This document shows positions 1-8,731 of a DNA stretch of 64,000 nucleotides, piece by piece (position 1 is the stretch's first letter; each line of letters begins with the position of its first letter). The DNA lies in contig OY783196.1 in assembly GCA_963678675.1 (NCBI GenBank), forward strand, positions 18,098,138 through 18,162,137. Direction: 5' to 3'. The position numbers and the translations under genes are program-made. The stretch is from Xiphydria camelus. Its lineage: Eukaryota > Arthropoda > Insecta > Hymenoptera > Xiphydriidae. The notes beneath the pieces are model-generated. The model saw only the letters and a list, made by a program, of their open reading frames with translations, searched no databases and was not told where the DNA came from.

Positions 1-1590
1 CGGACCGGCGTAATTAGATTGAACGTCACTCATTGGAGCAGCGATGATAGTGGTCTGTTTGGGGGGATTCGCTGGTTTTGGCATTGGAGCTGATCTTATC
101 GGAAGCGGTTTCGCTGGAGCGTCCACTTTGGTTATAGTAATACCAGGTGGTAACTTGAGATTCTCGATGTTTATTTTCGAGTTTACACCGATATCTTTAA
201 ATTGACTACTGAGCGGTGAGGTGAGTCGGTCAGCTCCAGACTTCTGCGTTTCGATAGGAGTCCGCTGCTTAATCGTTTTGTCACTATCGTGTGTCATTTT
301 AGTTTGATTCTTGTGACTGTCGCTTTTAATTTTATTTATGTTGCCGTTATTATTGTCTTTATTAATTTTGTTACTGTTGCCTTGACTATTTTTCAACGGT
401 TGTTGGCTTTTCGACTTCTTACCTCCCGATTCGTTATTAATACTTGAATTTGGTTGTGTCTTTTGAAGCGTCGGAGATTGCGGAGTATTGACTTTATTTT
501 GCTTCTTACCGTTCACATTCTGCTGCTGGTTCTTACTTTTGTTCGACGTATTTTGCTGTTGCGAGACATTTTCCTTGTTCTCAGTATTCTTCTTATCTTT
601 TTTGGATTTCGTGGCTTTTGCGTCGTTCGTACTTTGTTGAAGCTGCTGCTGAGGTTTCTTCTCCCCGGTAACCTTCCCGTTGTTCTTAAATTTTTCGTTA
701 TTTAGCTGTTGCTTCGAATTTTTCCCGCTATTCGTGTTAACCTGCTGCTGTTTTAGATTATTTGACTGTTGTTGCAAAGAATTAGACTTATTACTCTGTT
801 GTAACTGGATACCATTTCCCTTTGTCTTCTTCTTCTTTCCACTACTGTTTTGATTTTGTTGTTCCACTTTCGATAACGAAGGCTCCTTAGTTTGCCCGTT
901 AACTAAAGTAAACAGAACTTTGTCATCTGCCGGCGTCTGTCCTTTCAACGTTATCGTAACAGTAGGTTCGGCGCCATTTGATTCCATAACCCTTTTGATG
1001 GTCACAATCTGCGGCTGATTTTCCGTTTCTGATGGCTTCTCGAGTTCTTTAGCTTTAGCTTCTTCTCTCTTCTTAGCCTCTTTTTTCAATTTCTGTCGTT
1101 CCTTCTTAGATAGTTTCTTGTCATCCAATTCAACAGTTTTCAAAGGTATAGTATTGCTACTACTGTTACTTTTTGCGCTTAATACATTACTATTCATCTG
1201 ATTCTTACTAAGTTTACTTGCGTCGACATTATCAGTGATTACCCTATTCTTGTGACTCGAGCTGACAATACCATCTACCATATCGATACCCACTACAGTT
1301 TTATTTTTCTGATTGGTCGTAAGCTGCACAGATTTTGTTTTTGCGTTACTAATAATCTCTTGTTTGTCCTTCTTCTTATTAGTACTACAATTTTTTAATG
1401 TCGTTAAAACAATAGGTGCTGACGCAGGTAGTATAGAAACCTCTGGCAGAGTACGTTGAGGCAATACCCTTTGATTCACAGGTTTCTGTGGATCAACAAC
1501 GGTGATGGTCACTTCAGGTGTCTTCTTTTGTATTTCTATCAACTTCTGTCTCTCTGCTTCCTGCTCATCCTTCTTCAACTTCTCCTCCAA
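1..1590 (-). CDS. FAM193: FAM193 coding exon 16 (partial)
   Basis: The acceptor is CTTTCTACAG. The frame stays open for 530 codons to base 1. It begins with a charged helix (LEEKLKKDEQEAERQKL), then SKKERQKLKKEAKREE, then long Gln/Asn/Lys/Ser-rich low-complexity sequence, ending with LPPGITITKV and a Pro-rich stretch. It continues left of the window. Confidence 0.85.
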   Translation of the reverse strand, partial: MEEKLKKDEQEAERQKLIEIQKKTPEVTITVVDPQKPVNQRVLPQRTLPEVSILPASAPIVLTTLKNCSTNKKKDKQEIISNAKTKSVQLTTNQKNKTVVGIDMVDGIVSSSHKNRVITDNVDASKLSKNQMNSNVLSAKSNSSSNTIPLKTVELDDKKLSKKERQKLKKEAKKREEAKAKELEKPSETENQPQIVTIKRVMESNGAEPTVTITLKGQTPADDKVLFTLVNGQTKEPSLSKVEQQNQNSSGKKKKTKGNGIQLQQSNKSNSLQQQSNNLKQQQVNTNSGKNSKQQLNNEKFKNNGKVTGEKKPQQQLQQSTNDAKATKSKKDKKNTENKENVSQQQNTSNKSKNQQQNVNGKKQNKVNTPQSPTLQKTQPNSSINNESGGKKSKSQQPLKNSQGNSNKINKDNNNGNINKIKSDSHKNQTKMTHDSDKTIKQRTPIETQKSGADRLTSPLSSQFKDIGVNSKINIENLKLPPGITITKVDAPAKPLPIRSAPMPKPANPPKQTTIIAAPMSDVQSNYAGP

Positions 1591-4500
1591 CTGTAGAAAG
1601 ACATGTCACGTTTAAGTTTATAGGAGGAAAATACTCTTTTTAAGTACACACATACCTTTTTCTGTTTTTGTCTAGCTTTCTTCTCAGCTTTCTTGTTATT
1701 ATCTCTCTTCCCATTTTGATTGCCTTCGATAAATTCAAGCAAAGCCTCCAAATCCCTCTGATCCCGGAGGTCCTGATTCGGTACCACCGAACTGGTGGAT
1801 ACTGGAGTATTTGATCTTGGTGCCGGGTGATTTAACACTGCTTTATCATCTGACTGGTTTGGAATTGACGTCAGAGACTCTACTGGACTTTTTGGCGGGC
1901 TACAAGTTGCTTTGCACTTTTTCGCTTTCTTTTTCGTTAGCAGCAGCCTCAATCTCTCTCTCATTTCATTGTAATTTCGACTTACAGGTGCTACTGACGG
2001 CTGGAAGAAATCGAGTTCACTCCTACGTATATCATCGATCCTTGTATCATAGGATAAGTGATCTTACCGATATTCAACATTTCCGAACAATGTATTTAAT
2101 AGTGCGAAGAATATACTTTCTAATACTTACAACTCCATGGCCAAAAACCTCACAGTAACAACAATCACAGTGTTGACTCGAATCTCTTGGTGTCGAGCTA
2201 GACGTAGAACAAGAATCTTCTAGACTGCTCCCCGAGTCTGAACAGTCGCCATCTCCTGTTGCCACTATGAAGAATAGTTTTGAATTAGAATCTCTATTTG
2301 CGCAATACTCAAAATTTATTAAAATCGATACTTACAGTCATTACACGACACCCTCTTAATATGCTCCACATTTGCCTGCTTATGACATGCATGTGTCGTG
2401 TGATTACTATGTGAATGTCCTCTGTGGGCGAGGGTTGTACTTTTAACAAGGTCTGGTAATAGCCCGTGAGAGTGAGCATGAGTGGGACCTACAAGTATAA
2501 TATAAGATCGATTCATAATAACATCCAAACATTGAACGATGTTTAAAATGAGATCCTGTGATAAGACAGGAATAAATGTAAAGAAAATCAAACTTTTCGC
2601 TGCTCTTATTTCTGATATATTTAGAACTAAAAATGAAAGAAAACAATGGAACGACAAGTCACTTACACCTACCCTGATGCGTGATATGATTGTGATTATG
2701 AGTTGTATTTGGCGTTTGCGTGGTAGAATGCTTCATCTGCGTTTGAGCGGGTGACGTACCACTATTTTTGCTTCCTAACTTCTTCGTCTCCGGATTCGTT
2801 TTTATAATAGGTAGAGGAGGAGACGGAGATTCAGCATGTCCATTTACCACAGGTTCTGTACGAGCTGTAACGAGCAAGAGTTTGTAGTACGTAGAAATAT
2901 TACAGAGGCACGTTATACATTGTTCTTTACATTCTTACTCTTTTTCAAACATGGGCACACATCCAATTTTTTCTTCAGTTTTAATAAACAAGGACATGGT
3001 GGACTCTCAAGAACCTCCTTTTTCCGTTCAGCAATCTCCTTTGCATGCTGATACAAACAGGGACACGATAGAGATTCGATTTTCCTCAGATCGGTATCCT
3101 CTAGTGCAACCTTCTCTACTTCCTCCGATGATTTTTTCCTGAGTTCCACTTCTTCGACTTTTTTCTTGACTAGAGGCCGAATAGGGCAAAACTTTTTCTC
3201 GTCAACATTATTGATAAGTGCCGCCGTACTTTGTTCGGGAATTGGTTTATTGGGCATGGATCTGAACGCACTATAAAGATTGTAAAGATGCGGGTACACT
3301 CCATTCATATCCAGTACACCATTAGCCACCATACAATTGGATGTTCCTCCTCCTGAATAAGATCATATTTTTTACATTTAATGCAGACTGTGAGTATTAA
3401 AACATCATATGTTGATATATTTCAATCACCTGTCAGGCCATTGCTATTGAGTGGTAACGAATTTAAGTTAGTCGCTGGTGAATTGATAGCCAAGGACGGT
3501 CCTTTATCGATTCGCTGATGAATGTGAAAATCAAATAATAACTTATACTGATGAACAAGTAAATTAAAATCGTATTAATGTAAAGAACTTTTATACTCAC
3601 AGTAGGCAACGTTAGAGGTACAGTGCACACGTGACACTCGCATCGTTGCTCTTCACCATCACAGTTATCTTTAGCACCTTCACTGCCCTCGCAATCACCC
3701 CTTTCTTCATGTATCGGACTAATGATAAAAAAATGCCATTGTTATATTTTTATCAACTCTCAATAGATCACGTTTAACTCTCAACAGATCACCCTCATTG
3801 TGCAGGGAACACACTCATTCGAAGAAATCGTGTACAAAACCAAGAGTTAAATAAATAGTACTCCTTGTCATTCAATATTTGATCATACCTAATGGGTCTT
3901 AAAGCTGTGTTTTTAAGAACAAGACTAGCTCCCCATTCATAACCAAATCGAAATTCCGGATCGTTGAAAAACGCGGGAGTAACGGATATCGGTGAACCGA
4001 TTCCATCTCCATTAGGCTCAAGTTGGCTCTCAGCCGCAGCCATTGCCCCCACAATATCAGCTAATCTTTGGTACGGCGACTTATTCAAATCCTCCAAAAG
4101 ACTTTGCACGATTTCATTGCTTGGCGACATACTGGGTGTGTCTAAAGCAAACTCTGAATTTGGACTCGCTAGCGTGTCATCCGGGCTTAAAGCATCTCGC
4201 GCTGCAAGCGCCAACAATTGGCCATCGATCTCCTGCAGTTGACTGAATTTTTGACTGATTACATTTCCACAATCATGTCAAGAATGAAAACTTGAAGCAC
4301 AATATAGAGATAGTATTTTCTCACCTGGTACAATCTGTTGATTTATTCCACATCCGTTGCTGTATAAGTTTCCGCCTAGCGGTGAACAATTCCCAACCTT
4401 CCCTGAACTTTCTCAATCTCGTCATACGAGCCGTTTGTTCTCCACTGAAACGCGATGAATTTCATATTACTTCAGACTTTAATATATATTTAAATGTATA

Positions 4501-6660
4501 TCGAACAATGCAAATTTATGAAAAAAGTAATAAGGGATATTCAATGTGCCGTACTTATATTTGTCTATTAATCGTTCAGTTTCCGGCCAGAGATCACCGA
4601 TTCTTGTCATTTCATCGTCAAATGCTAAATACCTATGAACCAATCCTTGATACTCAGGACCTTTCAGAGGCAGGAGTTTTCTCAACTATAAATTAATATT
4701 CATAAATATACGCTTCTCGTTGCATCTCCATACAGTTATAGATACTGTATATTAACACCTTTACCTTACCTGCCCAATAAAAGGTGGCAAATTGTTTTGC
4801 ACTAAAGGATCGGTGTAAACATAATTTTGATACAGTTTTTTATTGCAGCACTGCCACGTCAAATTGAACTTATAAAGATGTTCCTTTTCCAATGGCTCAA
4901 TCAATTCGGAAATTTGAGAAGACGTTGAAATCAATGCGTCATAACCATCCAAAAGTCCTACCCAGAAAAATTAATATTTCCAAAATAAATCAATGTTCGA
5001 TGAATAATTAATACACAAGTATAATTCTATTGTCACACTGCATAATTATAAGATGGTAAACAAAAACAAGAATAATATACGCAAAATACAAAAACGTGAC
5101 GTCAGATTATGAGATAATCTAAAACAATCCAGAATACTGCTTGATTTTTCAGTATCGCCTCAACTGATATATTTAGACAAGCGTCCTGGTTAAACTAAGA
5201 CGGATTACCCGACAAGAGGTAGCTAATTTTATCCTCATAAACACTATTTTTAAACGACCTATTACGTTTTTCATACCTGAGAATGAATACATAAAGTTAT
5301 AATGTTTCTGTATTAATTGATTTAAAAAGGAGAAAAGTGAGTAACATGGAGTAATGGCTATAGAATGTTTCATTAAAAATGTATAAGAACAAAGTATGTA
5401 AAATTGTATTTAATCAATATTTTACTTTAATATTATACATTGTTTTACCCACCGGTAAGGAAGATTTCGGCTAAATTGTTAGCGCTACGATCGTGTAGTA
5501 ACGCCAAGAGGCGAACTTTCACCTCCACAACAAATTCTTGTGCCTGCCCTACTAACCGCATGAACAATTGGTGAGGGTCCCTTTTACACAGTCTAGGGAA
5601 CAAAAGGTACATTGTAGCAATATCCAATGAAGAATTCATTTGTCGATAGATGCTTCCTTATTGAAAAAACGACACAAGATGTATAAATCTATTTTATACA
5701 AATTACTCACTGAACGACGGTGTCATGCATTTCTCGTAAGCGAGATGTTTCGCACTGAAGATTAAGGGACTCTGATATGCGAGGGGTCTGCACAGCTGCG
5801 TTAAATACAGTGCGTATATGCTGTCGAAGCTCCATCCACAGACCTTGCAACCTCATCACTTCTTCCAACTCTTCCATGAACATCTCTCTGATGCCGAATA
5901 AAGTTTCCAATGAAAAATTCTCACTTTTAAAGTTACGGTTTCATTTGCAACTCAAAAATAATAATCACCTCTTTACTTTACACGTGTCACATGAGCAAGG
6001 ACCTCTTGCATGACGAGGGACTCCAATCGGAGATACGGATGTTCTACAGAAATCATTTGGTGTAGTGTTTACTCGAATTGAAGACAAATCATCGATCTCC
6101 TGGTCTTCCTTCAGTTCTGTAATTGCAGCATCCATGCTTTTGCTTATTATTGTATTCTGCAAGTTACAATGACACTGGTTTACATTCTACAAATTGCACG
6201 TATTACATGTACGTATGAATTAAAGATTTTAGAAGTATCTATGCACTATACTTCTCAGCATAATCGCACAATTCATTTATATTCTGTAATTCGTATATCG
6301 TTTCCTATTAAATACTAAGGCTCTCGGAGGTTCTTAGATTTAAGAGAATTAAGCTCATAAAATTGGAGTATTAAATACATTTTTCCAATAAAGCCATATG
6401 AGGTACAAGAATCTGAAAGAAGATTGTACCCTGATAGGATCAGATGCAATGCAATTTGAAGGTGAAGGATTGTCGTCGACAGCATCAGCGGCACCATCCG
6501 CCTCTTGTCGCTGATCTTGAATCTCAGGTTCACTCGTGGAGCCGGTTTTCTCATCACCGAGATCGTCGTTGCGTTCCTTTGCCAGGACGTCACCCATTGC
6601 GGTATCGTTGCGTTCCCTGACCGTCTCGCATTGACTATCCGCACCGTTACAACCGCTCAT
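1..6660 (-). CDS. FAM193: FAM193 family protein (3'-partial, 16 coding exons)
   Basis: Coding exons in transcript order: 6660-6430, 6156-5977, 5919-5711, 5652-5453, 4957-4770, 4685-4555, 4444-4325, 4254-3889, 3718-3601, 3514-3430, 3352-2939, 2864-2667, 2488-2336, 2264-2131, 2000-1656 and 1590-1. All junctions are GT-AG and the phases join into 4,662 nt, or 1,554 codons, without a stop. Family assignment rests on recalled resemblance to vertebrate FAM193A/B: the cysteine motif ending CEVFGHG followed by SRNYNEMRERLRLLL, the segment EWGASLVLKNTALRPIS, and KLPPGITITKV near the left edge. Human FAM193A has been reported as a positive regulator of p53 acting against MDM4; the insect role is not known to me. 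Seen here are a Cys/His-rich middle and a Lys/Gln/Asn-rich low-complexity tail. The conserved C-terminal domain would lie left of base 1. The exon 2/3 junction has two possible solutions. Confidence 0.88.
1656..2000 (-). CDS. FAM193: FAM193 coding exon 15 (family motif)
   Basis: The acceptor is TTTCTTCCAG. It encodes PSVAPVSRNYNEMRERLRLL, continuing the conserved segment after FGHG, then a basic coiled-coil-like region (LEALLEFIEGNQNGK and onward). The donor is GTATGT. At 345 nt it is phase 0 at both ends. Confidence 0.87.
2131..2264 (-). CDS. FAM193: FAM193 coding exon 14 (family motif)
   Basis: The acceptor is TTCTTCATAG. It encodes an acidic Ser-rich stretch and then HCDCCYCEVFGHGV. This cysteine motif is the clearest family signature together with the start of the next exon. 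The donor is GTAAGT, phase 0. GTG at 2265 overlaps the acceptor and is not a start. Confidence 0.87.
2336..2488 (-). CDS. FAM193: FAM193 coding exon 13 (His-rich)
   Basis: The acceptor is ATACTTGTAG. It encodes PTHAHSHGLLPDL and HRGHSHSNHTTHACHKQ, and ends CND. It is strongly histidine-rich with two Cys. The donor GTAAGT leaves one base (T). Confidence 0.8.
2667..2864 (-). CDS. FAM193: FAM193 coding exon 12
   Basis: The acceptor is CTCGTTACAG. It encodes a Pro/Ser/Thr-rich linker ending in a His-rich run (THNHNHITHQGR). The donor GTAAGT leaves one base. Confidence 0.8.
2939..3352 (-). CDS. FAM193: FAM193 coding exon 11 (three CPCL motifs)
   Basis: The acceptor is CTTATTCAG. It encodes NGVYPHLYNLYSAFRSMPN, then a charged helical region with three C-P-C-L motifs (SCPCL, PCPCL, VCPCL). 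The donor GTAAGA is preferred over a weaker site 7 bases downstream because only it supplies the single base the next exon needs. Confidence 0.8.
3430..3514 (-). CDS. FAM193: FAM193 coding exon 10
   Basis: An 85-nt exon between acceptor TTCATCAG and donor GTGATT. It encodes RIDKGPSLAINSPATN and onward, a low-complexity Ser/Asn linker. Confidence 0.75.
3601..3718 (-). CDS. FAM193: FAM193 coding exon 9 (Cys motif)
   Basis: The acceptor is TATCATTAG and the donor GTGAGT, phase 0. It encodes an acidic stretch followed by RCECHVCTVPLTLPT, a short Cys-His-Cys cluster that could bind metal (inference). Confidence 0.82.
3889..4254 (-). CDS. FAM193: FAM193 coding exon 8
   Basis: The acceptor is TGTAATCAG. 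The exon encodes SQKFSQLQEIDGQLLALAAR, a Ser/Pro-rich linker, and the conserved EWGASLVLKNTALRPIS (the Ser codon is completed by the next exon). The donor is GTATGA. This is one of the segments that supports the family call. Confidence 0.85.
4325..4444 (-). CDS. FAM193: FAM193 coding exon 7
   Basis: The acceptor is CGCGTTTCAG. The exon is Arg-rich (GEQTARMTRLRKFREGWE), and the donor GTGAGA leaves two bases (AG). The direct frame has a stop, so phase 2 entry is required, and this matches exon 6. Confidence 0.8.
4555..4685 (-). CDS. FAM193: FAM193 coding exon 6
   Basis: The acceptor is ATTTATAG, and the exon encodes LRKLLPLKGPEYQGLVHRYL and onward. The donor GTACGG follows AAATATAA, leaving two bases that join the next exon as an Asn codon. 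Confidence 0.78.
4770..4957 (-). CDS. FAM193: FAM193 coding exon 5
   Basis: The acceptor TTTTCTGGGTAG starts the exon in phase 1, encoding LLDGYDALISTSSQ. The donor GTAAGG follows GGGCAG, phase 0. The sequence appears helical with a WQCC pair. Confidence 0.8.
4958..5452. other. FAM193 intron, AT-rich
   Basis: This 495-bp stretch lies between exons 5 and 4. It is AT-rich and no coding or repeat signal was seen in it. Confidence 0.6.
5453..5652 (-). CDS. FAM193: FAM193 coding exon 4
   Basis: The acceptor ends AAGGAAG at 5653. The 200-nt exon encodes a segment containing LCKRDPHQLF and ends ACC G before donor GTGGGT, phase 1. CKRDP is a run I associate with the FAM193 family. An AG four bases upstream would break the frame, which fixes this start. 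Confidence 0.78.
5711..5919 (-). CDS. FAM193: FAM193 coding exon 3
   Basis: It encodes a predicted helical segment (NFSLETLFGIREMFMEELEE and onward) and ends GTT CA with donor GTGAGT, phase 2. The acceptor is at 5919 or, with the alternative exon 2 donor, at 5923. Confidence 0.75.
5977..6156 (-). CDS. FAM193: FAM193 coding exon 2
   Basis: The acceptor is TAACTTGCAG, and the exon begins AATACAATAATA. It encodes an acidic stretch and ends with a Cys cluster (CSCDTCK). The donor is either GTAAAG after 5977 or GTGATT after 5969. Each choice pairs with a different acceptor of exon 3 and both keep the frame. Confidence 0.7.
6430..6660 (-). CDS. FAM193: FAM193 coding exon 1 (start codon)
   Basis: ATG is at 6660-6658 and begins MSGCNGADSQCETVRE. 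The exon is acidic and polar with no recognised domain. It ends ATC AGG with donor GTACAA, phase 0. The next exon begins in phase 0, so the frame is continuous. Confidence 0.8.
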
Positions 6661-6860
6661 CCTATACTTACAGAAACCGCGAGGCTACTTCGTGAAATGT
6701 TCACGCGATTCTCTCTCGGTTAATATGCCAATCGATATGGTTTTCGAGTTTTTAACGAGCCGCGTAATAAACACCTAAACCGCACAGAGAGTCAACATTT
6801 GCTCAATATGGCGGTTGCGTGCTCGCTCATATTTCTCAGCTACATCGCGAGATGTCACTA
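6661..6860 (-). promoter_or_regulatory. FAM193 5' UTR and probable promoter region
   Basis: Sequence immediately upstream of ATG 6660. A strong splice donor match (GTAAGTATAG) ends just before the ATG. The start site itself cannot be placed; no clear TATA box was seen. Confidence 0.4.
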
Positions 6861-6947
6861 CATACACGCCAAAAAAAACAACCGGAGAGCTCTCGATGAA
6901 GATCTCAGAGAGGGGGAGGTTAGCCTAAATCCACGATACACATAATA

Positions 6948-7143
6948 CCCTTTGCACTCCGTTGTCCCCTCTCAGGAGACATCATGGTTCTAGCATACCT
7001 ATTACTCCGATGTCCCCTGAGAGGGGACGGAGGGGACAATGAAGTGCAAAGGGTTAATGTCCCCTCAGAGGGGATATCGGGGTGATATGCTATACCTATA
7101 GAACTACGATGTCCCCAGAGAGGGGACAACGGAATGCAAAGGG
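6948..7143. mobile_element. Foldback element with CCCTTTGC ends (piggyBac-like MITE?)
   Basis: The ends are inverted copies: CCCTTTGCACTCCGTTGTCC at the left, mirrored at the right as GGACAACGGAATGCAAAGGG. Arms of about 60 bp can be followed inward. A further copy of the end sits inside, at 7045-7057, as GTGCAAAGGGTTAA. CCCTTTG ends next to TTAA recall piggyBac MITEs. The outer flanks are not clean TTAA, so the superfamily is tentative. Confidence 0.65.
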
Positions 7144-7438
7144 CTAAATCCTTCACGTTTAGGCATGCCGATAATTTCGTTATCGCTTGGAATTATGACA
7201 AAAGAGCAAATTTCGACCTGTTGATAATGAACAATGTCTCCACATATGTAGATATCGGTTGGATTAAAAGTTTTACATAAAATTTAATTGAAATTTATCG
7301 GATCAATGTAACCGATGTACCTGCGTATTTCTGCGTATTACACGCGTGCATAAAAGGACTGTGTATAGATAAATAGATTAAATACTTGGATATACGCAAG
7401 GAGAAATAAAAAATACCTGTAATCCGTTTAATGAATTA

Positions 7439-7584
7439 AGGCCATCACACGTGAAAAAACGTAAGCAGTAACAGTAAGGATTGACCAATCAGAAAGCCTG
7501 TTTAAGCATAATTCCGTAAGAATTATATTTCTGATTGGTCAATCCTTACTGTTACTGCTTACGTTTTTTAACGTGTGATGGCCT
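7439..7584. mobile_element. PIF/Harbinger-like foldback MITE with TTA duplication
   Basis: Two arms of about 57 bp are near-perfect inverted copies (AGGCCATCACACGTGAAAAA at the left end; mirrored at 7528-7584) around a loop of about 30 bp. TTA flanks both sides (7436-7438 and 7585-7587). A 3-bp TTA duplication is the mark of PIF/Harbinger elements. It has no coding capacity. Confidence 0.8.
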
Positions 7585-7587
7585 TTA

Positions 7588-8075
7588 GTGTTCGAAAACC
7601 GACTTTCCCTTTCGTGCTTACCCCTTCTCTTGTACATAACCAGGCTAGAGCGCGTCGACTACGGCCATCCAAGCCTTCCGCCGAACGGAGTAGTTTATTT
7701 TTTGTGTTCCAGAGTATTTTCTGAACCCTTGACATTCTCTCGGAAGTTCTAATGCTCCTTCAAAAACCCTAAAAAACACTCCTTTAAAATCCCCGATACT
7801 TTTTCGCGAAGTTATCTATTAAAATTGAATTCGTCATTTTTAGAAGTACTACTCTTGTTTTCTCGAAAATTATTTCAATATTCCAATATTTAATCTAATT
7901 AAAACATCTTCCCGAAATGAAGATTAAACTGAAAATATCAATACACGGGCTCTTACGTTTAATGGCCTTCTTCAAGCCACAATTTATGTCGTATGCTGCT
8001 ACCGCATCGGCTTCATTTATCATTATCATTAGAGTATCGTACATTAATAATATAATGTCGATATCTATATACAGA
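7588..8075. other. Intergenic stretch, nothing recognised
   Basis: Mixed to AT-rich sequence between two small transposons. The ORFs are short and unlike known proteins. Confidence 0.5.
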
Positions 8076-8239
8076 CTGTCCCCCGCTATACACGTGGCGG
8101 GTTGCATATCGGTTGACGCCTCCGATCCGCTGCAGGGGCCATGCGCCTGTGTCTGGCGCGTGTAGTTTTATAGGGCTGGTCGGGCTGGTCTGGCGCCAGG
8201 CGGATAACCGATATGCAACTCGCCATGCTGGCGTGGTCT
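8076..8239. repeat. Inverted repeat with GTTGCATATCGGTT arms
   Basis: GTTGCATATCGGTT at about 8101 reappears inverted near 8205 (AACCGATATGCAAC), with weaker pairing continuing outward on both sides. It may be a small foldback element. No target duplication could be defined. Confidence 0.55.
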
Positions 8240-8244
8240 GTATG

Positions 8245-8731
8245 TATACAGGGTGAGACAGTGAAACGGCACGATTTAATTAAACACTTTGGACTTGAGG
8301 TAATCCCAAAGGAAAAAGTATAGAGCCGTCAAATGTGATGAACGGGCAGGCCATGGAATATCGCCATTTCTGCTGATGAGATAACCAGGAAAAGCGAGTC
8401 TAAACAAATCCATTTTGAAACATAGACAGTATGTAGTAGATGGCTTGTTGCACCATCTTGCTGGAAGAGTATTTCATTTTCAGGATCATATTCATCGATT
8501 CCGAGCAGACCAAAAGTTATCATCATGTTAGCATAGCGTTCATCAGAGTTTACAGCAATAGTAGCCTTTACAGCAAACGCGCGTTTCTCACTGGACCAAC
8601 ATTCCATGGCTACTTAACTAACATTTTCACATGTCTAGATGACAAAAGTCCAGTCCCCCACTCTCGTGGCCACCCACCAAGCCTGCCAGCCCGAATTGAA
8701 ATCGTGCCGTTACACTGCCTCACCCCGTATA
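8245..8731. mobile_element. Mariner-like element, about 483 bp, internally deleted
   Basis: Terminal inverted repeats of about 30 bp: TATACAGGGTGAGACAGTG at 8245 and its near mirror CACTGCCTCACCCCGTATA ending at 8731. Both ends sit at TA, the target preferred by Tc1/mariner elements. The interior holds the transposase relic at 8280-8607. It lies downstream of KDM3. Confidence 0.8.
8280..8607 (-). pseudogene. Mariner-like transposase relic, frameshifted
   Basis: The minus strand reads ENEILFQQDGATSH, the D-containing QQDGA block of mariner/Tc transposases. After a frame change near 8370 a second frame reads SRNGDIPWPAR and FFLWDYLKSKV, matching the usual block WPPRSPDLT-x-LDFFLWG. The catalytic-region DLT is altered to HLT and the frame is broken, so it cannot make a working enzyme. 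Confidence 0.8.

Noticed and set aside
454..705. Plus-strand Leu-rich ORF (MCLLKRRRLR...), looking like a membrane protein
   Set aside because: It is the antisense of the Gln/Lys/Asn-rich FAM193 exon; Leu/Phe richness results from complementing CAG/AAG codons.
2074..2265. Start codon for FAM193 exon 14 at 2265
   Set aside because: The base triplet is GTG spanning the splice acceptor, and upstream exons connect in phase.
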